Positions 1 through 4,542 of a DNA stretch of 7,922 nt are shown here, in pieces. Below the pieces are notes generated by a model. That model worked only from the letters and a program-made list of their open reading frames with translations, did not search any database and was not told the DNA's origin. Each line of letters opens with the position of its first letter. Position 1 is the first letter of the stretch. The translations under genes were made by a program, and so were the position numbers. Source of the DNA: an uncultured Clostridia bacterium (lineage in GTDB: Bacteria > Bacillota > Clostridia > Lachnospirales > Anaerotignaceae); assembly GCA_937919015.1 (NCBI GenBank), contig CALFPN010000007.1, forward strand, positions 1 through 7,922. The letters are read 5' to 3'.

Positions 1-193
1 AATACTTCCTTTCCGTCATTTCGCTGAGCGGCATATCCTCAGAAAAATATTTTTTGAACTGCACATAAGAGTCCTTGTAATGCCTGATTGTCTCCTCTCG
101 CAAGTTTCTTTGCCTGCAATTCTCCAGATGCATATTGCACCCTTCTTCCAGCGACATTTTCTTCCCAGCGCTCATCGTGAGCTTCTTTTTCAT
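1..193 (-). CDS. Tyrosine recombinase (phage-type integrase), N-terminal fragment
   Basis: Only the first 64 codons are in the window; the gene runs off the left edge. The ATG at 193-191 is preceded by AGAGGTG (208-202, about 7-8 nt spacing), which fixes the start. The peptide begins MKKKLTMSAGKKMSLEEG, and its body (residues 31-60) includes LREETIRHYKDSYVQFKKYF and PLSEMTE. That pattern, 'L...TI..Y...Y..F.K......PL.E.T', is typical of the SAM-like core-binding (arm) domain at the N-terminus of XerC/D-like and phage integrases. The catalytic domain (R..HxxR..Y) would lie outside the window, so activity cannot be judged. The gene is transcribed away from the truncated acetyltransferase gene, which fits an integrase at the edge of an integrated element. 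It could also be a stand-alone recombinase remnant. Confidence 0.75.
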   Translation of the reverse strand, partial: MKKKLTMSAGKKMSLEEGCNMHLENCRQRNLREETIRHYKDSYVQFKKYFSEDMPLSEMTERKY

Positions 194-216
194 GCACGCA
201 CACCTCTTTTCCAAAT

Positions 217-273
217 AAAAAACCTGAACCCATCGCTTGAAGAAATCCTCCAAACAACGTGTTCAGGTTTTTT
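217..273 (-). terminator. Factor-independent terminator after the GNAT remnant
   Basis: A perfect 13-bp inverted repeat has arms at 217-229 (AAAAAACCTGAAC) and 261-273 (GTTCAGGTTTTTT) around a 31-nt loop. The loop can form a further small stem. Read on the minus strand the second arm ends in six T followed by ATTT, as expected for a terminator. The A-rich left arm means it may also work in the plus direction. It begins at the stop codon of the acetyltransferase remnant and ends about 24 bp before the integrase start, so it separates the two transcription units. Confidence 0.65.
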
Positions 274-596
274 CAGGTGTATTTATCATTTTTCTGATAT
301 TCCGGCAGCAGATCAATGCCCAGTTCGGGTATATCAGAAAATACCCATTGCAGCTGACAGAAACCGCAGAAGGCCCCGTTATCTTTTCGTAGGATGGAGC
401 AGGTCAGATGGTCTTCGGAAAGAAGTTCGTCCCATGCAAGAGCGGAGATGCCGTCAGAACTGTGCAGGAAAGGGGGTCTTTCTGCTTCGGCCAATGTTTC
501 GTACGCCTCTTTTTCCTCTGGGGAGATGCGGTGAAGGAGATATCGTTTAGTTTGGAGAAAGATACCGTTGGCATCGAATAAATCATCGTAGTTCAT
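273..596 (-). pseudogene. GNAT acetyltransferase, truncated after about 100 residues
   Basis: The 107-codon frame starts at ATG 596 with AAAGGAG 8 nt upstream, inside the end of the MATE gene. The two genes overlap by 14 bp, which suggests translational coupling. The N-terminal half looks like a GNAT-family N-acetyltransferase: residues around GAFCGFCQLQWV, then PELGIDLLPEYQ near residue 102, correspond to beta strands 2-4 ending just before the acetyl-CoA pyrophosphate loop. In intact family members the next segment is a Q/RxxGxG/A-type loop followed by the C-terminal half, about 60-80 more residues. Here the frame reads KNDKYT and stops, directly at a terminator hairpin. With no CoA-binding loop it is probably inactive. 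No continuation was found in the other minus frames before the integrase. The family call rests on a short pattern, and the substrate is unknown. Confidence 0.6.
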
Positions 597-1941
597 GGCG
601 TTCTCCTTTCATCATATTGAAATAAAGGATGGATGCAATGACGAGAGAAAAACTGTCTACCATGGGCTGTACCCACATACAGCCGTACAGCGGAAACAGA
701 CGGTCCATCAGGAAAAGAAGGGGAACATCCAGAACGCCTTTCCGCAGGATAGATACAGTAAGGGCCTCTTTGACTTTGCCCATGGCTTGGAACTGTATAA
801 TCATGGGATAGCAGAATGCCATAAAGGGCATGGCCAGAACCATGCGGCGCAGGAAAGAGGCTCCATAAAGGATGGTCTGCCCGTCGGAGATGAAGAGCGA
901 CGCCAGCTGTGGTGCGAAACATTCATAAACGATCACACAAAACAGGGCAAAGCCCACAGAAATGGCAGTGCCCAAACGGAAAGCATTTTTTCTGCGCAGG
1001 TCGTTGCTTGCACTGTGCGTATAAGCCAGTAAAGGCAAAAGACCGTTGGCGACCCCGATGGAGAAATACAGGGGCAGCTGATCCAGTTTTTTGACGATGC
1101 CAAGGGCCGCAGTGGCTTCCGTGGCATATTGGGCCACGAAAGCAGACTGGGCAGCTACGGCAACGACGGTCAGGGCATATTGGAGGGCAGAAGGAAATCC
1201 GATGGAAAGGATGTCTCTCAGGTGCCGCCCTGTCTGTTTCAGATGGGAAGGGCAGATATTCAGGATGGTATCATGTTTTCTGCAGCAGAGATACAGCAGG
1301 AAATAAACCATAGATATCAGATTGGACAAGGCAGTTGCCATCCCTGCACCTATAACGCCGAATCCCATAAATTGTGGCAGAATGAAAATAGGGTCTGACA
1401 GAATATTCAGGATGCCGCCAAGAGAAAGGCCAAAGGATGCAGAAGCCGCTGCCCCTTCGGAGCGCACCAGATTGGCGAGGAGCGTATTCAGAATGGTGGG
1501 GATACCGCCGAAGACGATGACCCACCTTGCATAATCATAACAGAAAGCGTATGTTTCTTCTGTGGCACCGCAAAGGGTCAGAATAGGTTTTGCAAACAGT
1601 AGGAAGCAAAGGGAGAACAACACCGCGAAAAAAAGTCCCAGCCAGAAGGAGATGGAAGCAATCTCTCTGGCTGCCTGTATATCTTTTCTGCCCAGTTTCC
1701 GTGCGATCAGGCTGGCACCGCCGATGCCGAAAAGATTGGAAATGGCAGTCAGCATAACAAAGGAAGGATAGACGATGGTGATGGCTGCTGTCTGGGCGGG
1801 TGCATTCAGCATACCAACGAAATAGGTGTCTGCGAGGCTGTATAACAGGGCGATCATCTGGCTGAATACAGCGGGAACGATCTGTTTGAAAACCGCCTGA
1901 CGGACGGGCAGGGATTCAAAAACCATGGTGCGTCTGTCCAT
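583..1941 (-). CDS. MATE-family multidrug/toxin efflux transporter
   Basis: This 452-residue polytopic membrane protein has the normal length for the MATE family, which exports cationic drugs or metabolites in exchange for Na+ or H+ across the cytoplasmic membrane. The N-terminal half shows the family pattern: a first helix running into ALLYSLADTYFVGML (residues about 31-45, Asp38 after the helix), then ISNLFGIGGASLIARKLGRK in the 67-87 region, LVRSEGAAASASFGLSLGGI, and LNILSDPIFI. The C-terminal half repeats the fold, consistent with the usual twelve helices. The ATG at 1941 has GAAAGGAA (1958-1951) upstream. An extended -10 promoter lies 36 bp away. The 3' end overlaps the GNAT remnant by 14 bp, so the two form an operon. 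The substrate cannot be told from sequence. Confidence 0.92.
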   Translation of the reverse strand: MDRRTMVFESLPVRQAVFKQIVPAVFSQMIALLYSLADTYFVGMLNAPAQTAAITIVYPSFVMLTAISNLFGIGGASLIARKLGRKDIQAAREIASISFWLGLFFAVLFSLCFLLFAKPILTLCGATEETYAFCYDYARWVIVFGGIPTILNTLLANLVRSEGAAASASFGLSLGGILNILSDPIFILPQFMGFGVIGAGMATALSNLISMVYFLLYLCCRKHDTILNICPSHLKQTGRHLRDILSIGFPSALQYALTVVAVAAQSAFVAQYATEATAALGIVKKLDQLPLYFSIGVANGLLPLLAYTHSASNDLRRKNAFRLGTAISVGFALFCVIVYECFAPQLASLFISDGQTILYGASFLRRMVLAMPFMAFCYPMIIQFQAMGKVKEALTVSILRKGVLDVPLLFLMDRLFPLYGCMWVQPMVDSFSLVIASILYFNMMKGERHELR

Positions 1942-1976
1942 TTTTTTCGCTTCCTTTCAAAATTTGTTCTGTTATT

Positions 1977-1985
1977 AGTATATCA
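1977..1985 (-). promoter_or_regulatory. Extended -10 promoter of the MATE gene
   Basis: On the minus strand 1985-1977 reads TGATATACT, a TGn extended -10 element. The hexamer TATACT lies 36 bp upstream of the MATE start. The -35 position 17 bp further on (2005-2000, CTACTT) is poor, which is tolerated with an extended -10. Confidence 0.5.
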
Positions 1986-2010
1986 CTTTTTCGGAAAGAA
2001 AGTAGAAGTG

Positions 2011-2039
2011 GAAAGAAAAACCTCTCCCAAAGGGAGAGG
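2011..2039 (-). terminator. Terminator of the small membrane protein gene
   Basis: An 8-bp perfect GC-rich stem (2021-2028 CCTCTCCC with 2032-2039 GGGAGAGG) has a 3-nt loop and is followed on the minus strand by TTTTTCTTT. It starts next to the stop codon at 2042-2040. This is a textbook intrinsic terminator that separates the small gene from the MATE promoter. Confidence 0.9.
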
Positions 2040-2372
2040 TCAGTGGGTTGCTTTTTTTCGAATAAAGCGGATCAGTGTGCAGCAGCCTGCCCCCAGAAGG
2101 AATGTTAGGAACAGGAACCAGAACAGTAGCCATGCGATGAAATCCCAGCCGGTGATGATCTGGCAGGCAATCTCGCAGCAGATAAGTCCGAGCAAGGAAA
2201 ATAAAATAAATTCCCATTTTCCGTATCCTTTGCAGTGCTGAAATAAAACGGCCTGTACAATGACACTGATGAAAAAACAGAGCCAGAAAAGGCAGAACAA
2301 AAAGGGATTATCAGGATGAAAAGGAATCTGCAGGAGACCGGTTTCCATCGCTTCAAAAATTGTCAGACGCAT
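2040..2372 (-). CDS. Small three-helix membrane protein of unknown function
   Basis: 110 residues, starting at ATG 2372, which has a perfect AGGAGGT (2386-2380) 7 nt upstream. An upstream in-frame GTG at 2381 lies inside that ribosome binding site and is rejected. The protein is very hydrophobic: helices at about residues 23-44, 53-73 and 78-101, with a short cytoplasmic-like basic tail (RFIRKKATH). It contains eight cysteines (27, 32, 47, 65, 66, 70, 97, 98), unusually many for its size, including CCEIAC and GCC clusters. I do not recognise a family and give no function. It has its own promoter and terminator, so it is a monocistronic unit divergent from ispF. Confidence 0.7.
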   Translation of the reverse strand: MRLTIFEAMETGLLQIPFHPDNPFLFCLFWLCFFISVIVQAVLFQHCKGYGKWEFILFSLLGLICCEIACQIITGWDFIAWLLFWFLFLTFLLGAGCCTLIRFIRKKATH

Positions 2373-2404
2373 GCTTGCCACCTCCTGATCTTATCAATCT
2401 GCAT

Positions 2405-2420
2405 GGTGTAATTTTACACC
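2405..2420. promoter_or_regulatory. Operator-like palindrome GGTGTAA-N2-TTACACC
   Basis: Perfect 7-bp arms (2405-2411 and 2414-2420) surround a 2-bp centre. The dyad covers the whole -10 region of the minus-strand promoter for the small membrane protein and lies about 40 bp upstream of the ispF -35. Its size and symmetry fit a dimeric repressor site. I cannot assign a regulator. It is not followed by a T run, so it is not a terminator. Confidence 0.45.
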
Positions 2421-2439
2421 GAAATGCAATCCTTTGCAA
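2411..2439 (-). promoter_or_regulatory. Sigma-A promoter of the small membrane protein gene
   Basis: On the minus strand TTGCAA (2439-2434), a 17-bp spacer and TAAAAT (2416-2411) form a good vegetative promoter. The predicted start is some 30 nt before the ATG at 2372. The -10 box lies inside a palindrome listed separately. Confidence 0.6.
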
Positions 2440-2458
2440 GATAGTATGAAATAAATAC

Positions 2459-2487
2459 TTGACAGAGCGTATAAAACCCGCTATAGT
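2459..2487 (+). promoter_or_regulatory. Sigma-A promoter of ispF
   Basis: TTGACA at 2459-2464, a 17-bp spacer and TATAGT at 2482-2487 make a near-consensus promoter. Predicted transcription begins near 2494, giving a leader of about 45 nt before the ispF ATG. No other strong promoter is seen between here and cysE, so this one may also drive the T-box leader and cysE. Confidence 0.8.
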
Positions 2488-2538
2488 GGTCTGAAATTAT
2501 AGGAAAGTTGTTTTGGGAGCATAGAATGGAGGAAAGCC

Positions 2539-3012
2539 ATGCGAATCGGTTCCGGTTATGATGTGCATAAACTGGTGGAGGGCAGAGATTGTATCATTGG
2601 GGGTGTGAACATCCCTTATGAGAGAGGGCTTCTGGGTCACTCCGATGCGGATGTGCTGCTCCACGCCATTTCCGATGCCCTGCTGGGGGCGGCGGCTATG
2701 GGGGATATCGGCAAACATTTCCCTGATACAGACCCTCGTTTCAAGGGGGCAGACAGCAGAAAATTATTGTCTTATGTTTTGCACTTGATTTCTGAGAAAG
2801 GATACGGTATAATCAATATCGATGCGACGATTATTGCGCAGAAACCGAAGATGTCTCCCCACATCGAACAGATGCGGAAAAACATTGCGGAAACCCTCGG
2901 GATCGATGTGGATCAGGTAAATGTGAAAGCCACCACGGAAGAAGGGCTGGGCTTTACCGGCGCAGGGCTGGGCATTGCCGCTTCAGCAGTATGCCTTCTG
3001 GAAAATAAATAA
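2539..3012 (+). CDS. ispF: 2-C-methyl-D-erythritol 2,4-cyclodiphosphate synthase
   Basis: 157 residues, the standard length. IspF converts 4-diphosphocytidyl-methylerythritol 2-phosphate to the cyclic diphosphate with loss of CMP, a step of the non-mevalonate isoprenoid pathway in the cytoplasm; the enzyme is a trimer with one divalent metal per active site. The metal ligands are visible as Asp8, His10 (GSGYDVHKL) and His42 (ADVLLHAISDALLGA). The C-terminal signature is KATTEEGLGFTGAGLGIAASA. The ATG at 2539 has GGAGG (2528-2532) 6 nt upstream. In Bacillus subtilis the gene follows ispD and precedes gltX-cysE-cysS; here ispD is absent from the window and a T-box leader follows immediately. 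Confidence 0.97.
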   Translation: MRIGSGYDVHKLVEGRDCIIGGVNIPYERGLLGHSDADVLLHAISDALLGAAAMGDIGKHFPDTDPRFKGADSRKLLSYVLHLISEKGYGIINIDATIIAQKPKMSPHIEQMRKNIAETLGIDVDQVNVKATTEEGLGFTGAGLGIAASAVCLLENK

Positions 3013-3017
3013 GAAAA

Positions 3018-3328
3018 AAGTTGTGATGGAAAAGAGTAATTTTTTATCCGCCTGACAGAGAATAACGGCCTTGGTGAAAGGTAATGAGAGTTGAATCTAT
3101 ACATGATATAGATTTGATTGTCACTATCTTAAGAGACATGGGTGGGAGCCGTTTACAGGTATGGGAAGAACGAAGTGCGTTCCGGAACTGAATGGGCGAA
3201 AGTACAGTAGCCTGTTCCGCTGACTGCGTTATTGTCGTTGAGGTGAGATGGCATTTTTTATTTGCTGTCTAAGTAAAGTGGAACCGCGGATTTTATTCGT
3301 CTTTGCATATTTTGCAAAGGCGTTTTTT
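3018..3328 (+). promoter_or_regulatory. T-box leader, probably tRNA-Cys sensing
   Basis: The diagnostic T-box bulge AGTGGAACCGCGG ends at 3289. TGGA (3279-3282) would pair with an acceptor end UCCA, fitting tRNA-Cys, whose discriminator is U. GTAAAG (3273-3278) can pair with CTTTGC (3301-3306), the 5' half of the terminator, giving the antiterminator. Stem III is 3246-3253 with 3263-3270. Stem I can be drawn with GATGG (3025-3029) pairing CTATC (3124-3128), AGTA (3035-3038) on the 5' side of the specifier loop, ATTTTTTATC (3039-3048) pairing 3105-3114, and a distal loop near 3070-3080. The specifier loop then reads GAT-TGT-CA, with TGT (3119-3121, Cys) at the codon position. The T-box call is firm. 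The specificity rests on this hand fold and on cysE and cysS downstream. Confidence 0.88.
3298..3328 (+). terminator. T-box regulated terminator
   Basis: The 10-bp stem 3298-3307 with 3313-3322 (one G-U pair) has a 5-nt loop and is followed by six T (3323-3328). Its 5' strand is shared with the antiterminator, so uncharged tRNA would prevent its formation. It lies about 285 bp after the ispF stop and so also ends ispF transcripts when cysteine is plentiful. Confidence 0.9.
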
Positions 3329-3363
3329 GTTATAAAGCGGAGAAAGCTATTTTGAAGCAAAGA

Positions 3364-3458
3364 GCATGACAAAACCACTTGTGGATTTTGGCATGTGATA
3401 TGATTCAAAAATGAGGTTGCGAAGCAACCACATGAGTATGATTGCATGGCAATCATAC
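3364..3458 (+). repeat. Three consecutive hairpins between the T-box and the leader ORF
   Basis: Hairpin 1, 3364-3396: CATG/CATG at the base, then CAAAACCAC (3370-3378) pairing 3381-3390 with one bulge. Hairpin 2, 3415-3429: GGTTGC-GAA-GCAACC, perfect. Hairpin 3, 3436-3458: 10-bp perfect arms GTATGATTGC and GCAATCATAC around ATG. None has a T run, so they are not terminators. The core GTTGCGAAGCAAC recurs at 4295-4307 after cysE, which suggests dispersed intergenic repeat units rather than a leader-specific fold. They lie in the transcribed cysE leader and may affect RNA stability. Confidence 0.65.
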
Positions 3459-3486
3459 GAATAGATTTCAAAAGGAGGTGAGCCAA

Positions 3487-3579
3487 ATGGCTTCAATGAA
3501 AGAAATCAGAAATGGGGCGGTTGGCCGCCTGCATGGAAACTGCCGAAAAAATATTGTATGTATGAAGCCCTCTGTATAA
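3487..3579 (+). CDS. 30-codon leader ORF before cysE, contains two Cys codons
   Basis: The ATG at 3487 has a near-perfect AAGGAGGTGA (3472-3481) 5 nt upstream, the strongest ribosome binding site in the window, and the frame ends at TAA 3577-3579. The peptide begins MASMKEIRNGAVGRLHGN and ends IVCMKPSV. The two cysteines are codon 19 (TGC, 3541) and codon 25 (TGT, 3559). There is no signal peptide or membrane segment, and I recognise no family. It lies downstream of the T-box terminator and ends 56 bp before cysE. Its 3' third forms one arm of a helix next to the cysE ribosome binding site, and its stop codon lies in the loop of an inner hairpin. I infer a regulatory leader peptide rather than a functional protein. 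Confidence 0.6.
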   Translation: MASMKEIRNGAVGRLHGNCRKNIVCMKPSV

Positions 3580-3627
3580 CGCAGCAGGGCGATGCAAAGT
3601 AATATAGTAAAAACAATATTTTGGAGG
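3548..3627 (+). promoter_or_regulatory. Possible translational attenuator over the cysE ribosome binding site
   Basis: AAAATATTGT (3548-3557, codons 21-24 of the leader ORF) is perfectly complementary to ACAATATTTT (3613-3622), which abuts the cysE ribosome binding site GGAGG (3623-3627). Inside the 55-nt loop GCCCT-CTG (3567-3574) pairs CAG/AGGGC (3582-3590) with one bulged C; the leader ORF stop codon is in that inner loop. Ribosome position on the leader ORF would therefore decide whether these helices form. The pairing is seen directly; the regulatory role is inference. Confidence 0.45.
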
Positions 3628-3635
3628 AAAAGAAA

Positions 3636-4214
3636 ATGTTAAAAGAATTCTGGAGAGAATCCGTTGATGTAGTCAGAGAAAAAGATCCCGCCTTTAAGAC
3701 GGCTGTTGAAGTGCTGCTGTATCCCAGTTTTTGGGCGGTAGTGAATCACCGCATTGCTCACAGCCTGTATAAAAAAGGTCTTCTGGTGCCTGCCCGTTTT
3801 GTTTCTCAGCTGTCCCGTTTCCTGACAGGGATCGAGATCCATCCCGGTGCGACCATCGGCAAGCGTTTCTTTATCGACCACGGCGCAGGTATCGTGATTG
3901 GTGAAACTGCGGAAATTGGCGACAATGTGATGTTGTTCCATGGGGTAACGCTGGGCGGTACCGGCAAACAGAAGGGCAAACGTCACCCGACGGTAGGGGA
4001 TAACGTAATGATCGGTGCAGGTACCATCGTTCTGGGCCCTGTAACCATCGGCGAAAACACAAAGATCGGTGCCGGCTCTGTTGTGACACAGGATCTGCCC
4101 GCCAATGTAACGGCCGTAGGCTCTCCTGTTATGATCGTGCGTAAGGACGGGGTAAGAATCCCTCCCATTGCACCTGAAAAACTGACAGGCCACGCAAAGA
4201 GAAGAGCGATTTAA
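3636..4214 (+). CDS. cysE: Serine O-acetyltransferase
   Basis: 192 residues from ATG 3636; GGAGG at 3623-3627 gives 8-nt spacing. An upstream TTG at 3621 overlaps that ribosome binding site and is rejected. The enzyme transfers acetyl from acetyl-CoA to L-serine, making O-acetylserine for cysteine synthesis in the cytoplasm. The N-terminal helical part (residues 1-60) is followed by a left-handed beta-helix of hexapeptide repeats. Catalytic-site residues are visible: Asp81-His82 in FIDHGAGIVIGETA and His117 in KGKRHPTVG, with LFHGVTLGGTGK between and MIGAGTIVLG after. It is shorter than the enteric enzyme (273 residues) but matches Gram-positive forms. It is controlled by the T-box upstream and possibly by the leader ORF. 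The stop codon is directly followed by a hairpin repeat. Confidence 0.96.
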   Translation: MLKEFWRESVDVVREKDPAFKTAVEVLLYPSFWAVVNHRIAHSLYKKGLLVPARFVSQLSRFLTGIEIHPGATIGKRFFIDHGAGIVIGETAEIGDNVMLFHGVTLGGTGKQKGKRHPTVGDNVMIGAGTIVLGPVTIGENTKIGAGSVVTQDLPANVTAVGSPVMIVRKDGVRIPPIAPEKLTGHAKRRAI

Positions 4215-4245
4215 GACCTTGAGGGCTTTGCCCTCAAACTCCCAC
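4215..4245 (+). repeat. Stop-codon-abutting hairpin repeat, copy after cysE
   Basis: The unit begins GACCTTG right after the cysE TAA, forms the perfect 8-bp hairpin TTGAGGGC-TTT-GCCCTCAA (4219-4237) and ends CTCCCAC. A close relative lies on the minus strand at 7424-7393, again immediately after a TAA, with paired base changes that preserve the stem. A looser relative follows rlmB at 7240. A second hairpin AAACCTT-TAAA-AAGGTTT sits at 4246-4263. No T run follows, so it is not a standard terminator. Confidence 0.7.
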
Positions 4246-4276
4246 AAACCTTTAAAAAGGTTTGATCCAAACTTTA

Positions 4277-4348
4277 TTTGCAAAAACACATTCAGTTGCG
4301 AAGCAACTGTAGGCCGGAGGCGAAGCCGACCTTGCAAGTTTTTGCGGA
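4277..4348 (+). repeat. Nested palindromic element between cysE and cysS
   Basis: Outer arms TTTGCAAAAAC (4277-4287) and GTTTTTGCGGA (4338-4348) pair through 11 positions, two of them G-T. They enclose CAGTTGC-GAA-GCAACTG (4293-4309, perfect) and a smaller GGC-GAA-GCC (4319-4327). The three-way shape suggests a small non-autonomous or REP-like intergenic element. The inner core GTTGCGAAGCAAC is also present at 3416-3428. Confidence 0.6.
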
Positions 4349-4385
4349 AAAATATAAGAATTTTACAGTAAATTGAAAAAAGATA

Positions 4386-4394
4386 TGATATAAT
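4386..4394 (+). promoter_or_regulatory. Extended -10 promoter of cysS
   Basis: TGATATAAT (4386-4394) is a perfect extended -10 with a second overlapping TATAAT at 4394-4399. Upstream TTTACA (4362-4367) is 21 bp away, too far for a standard -35, and TTGAAA at 4373 is too close, so the extended -10 is the main evidence. It gives cysS transcription independent of the T-box, with a leader of about 140 nt. Confidence 0.6.
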
Positions 4395-4410
4395 ATAATC
4401 TAGGTGAATT

Positions 4411-4511
4411 TGTGCAATGCACATAGAAATAGTATCCTCTGCAAAATGCAGTTTTGCGAATCCGGGTCAAGGGATGGAATTCCTTGCAGGGTTCGGGACA
4501 GCGTCCCGAGG
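4411..4511 (+). repeat. Hairpin-rich cysS leader containing a dispersed repeat
   Basis: In order: TGTGC-AAT-GCACA (4411-4423); overlapping alternatives CTGCA-AAA-TGCAG (4439-4451) and GCAAAA/TTTTGC (4441-4457); CAAGGGA/TTCCTTG (4468-4486); and TCGGGAC-AGC-GTCCCGA (4493-4509). The last two modules (about 4466-4511) match, in inverted orientation, 7287-7241 after rlmB; the final 25 nt agree at 22 positions. The mutually exclusive pair at 4439-4457 could be a switch, but no T run or known riboswitch core is present. Confidence 0.55.
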
Positions 4512-4542
4512 AAAAAAGCAAGAAAGGATAGGTGTATTTTCC

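Noticed and set aside
39..257. Open frame of 72 codons on the minus strand across the integrase start
   Set aside because: It overlaps the integrase fragment in another frame, and its start region lies inside the terminator hairpin. The integrase frame has the better ribosome binding site and clear family similarity.
3621..3635. TTG start for cysE, five codons upstream
   Set aside because: The codons encode the ribosome binding site GGAGG itself. ATG 3636 is correctly spaced from it.
3639..4424. 261-codon open frame antisense to cysE
   Set aside because: Shadow of cysE. It starts in the cysS promoter region and has no plausible domain.
4417..4542. In-frame 42-residue N-terminal extension of cysS from an ATG at 4417
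   Set aside because: The stretch consists of hairpin repeats shared with the region after rlmB. The ATG at 4543 has a proper ribosome binding site and gives the standard CysRS N-terminus and zinc-ligand numbering.
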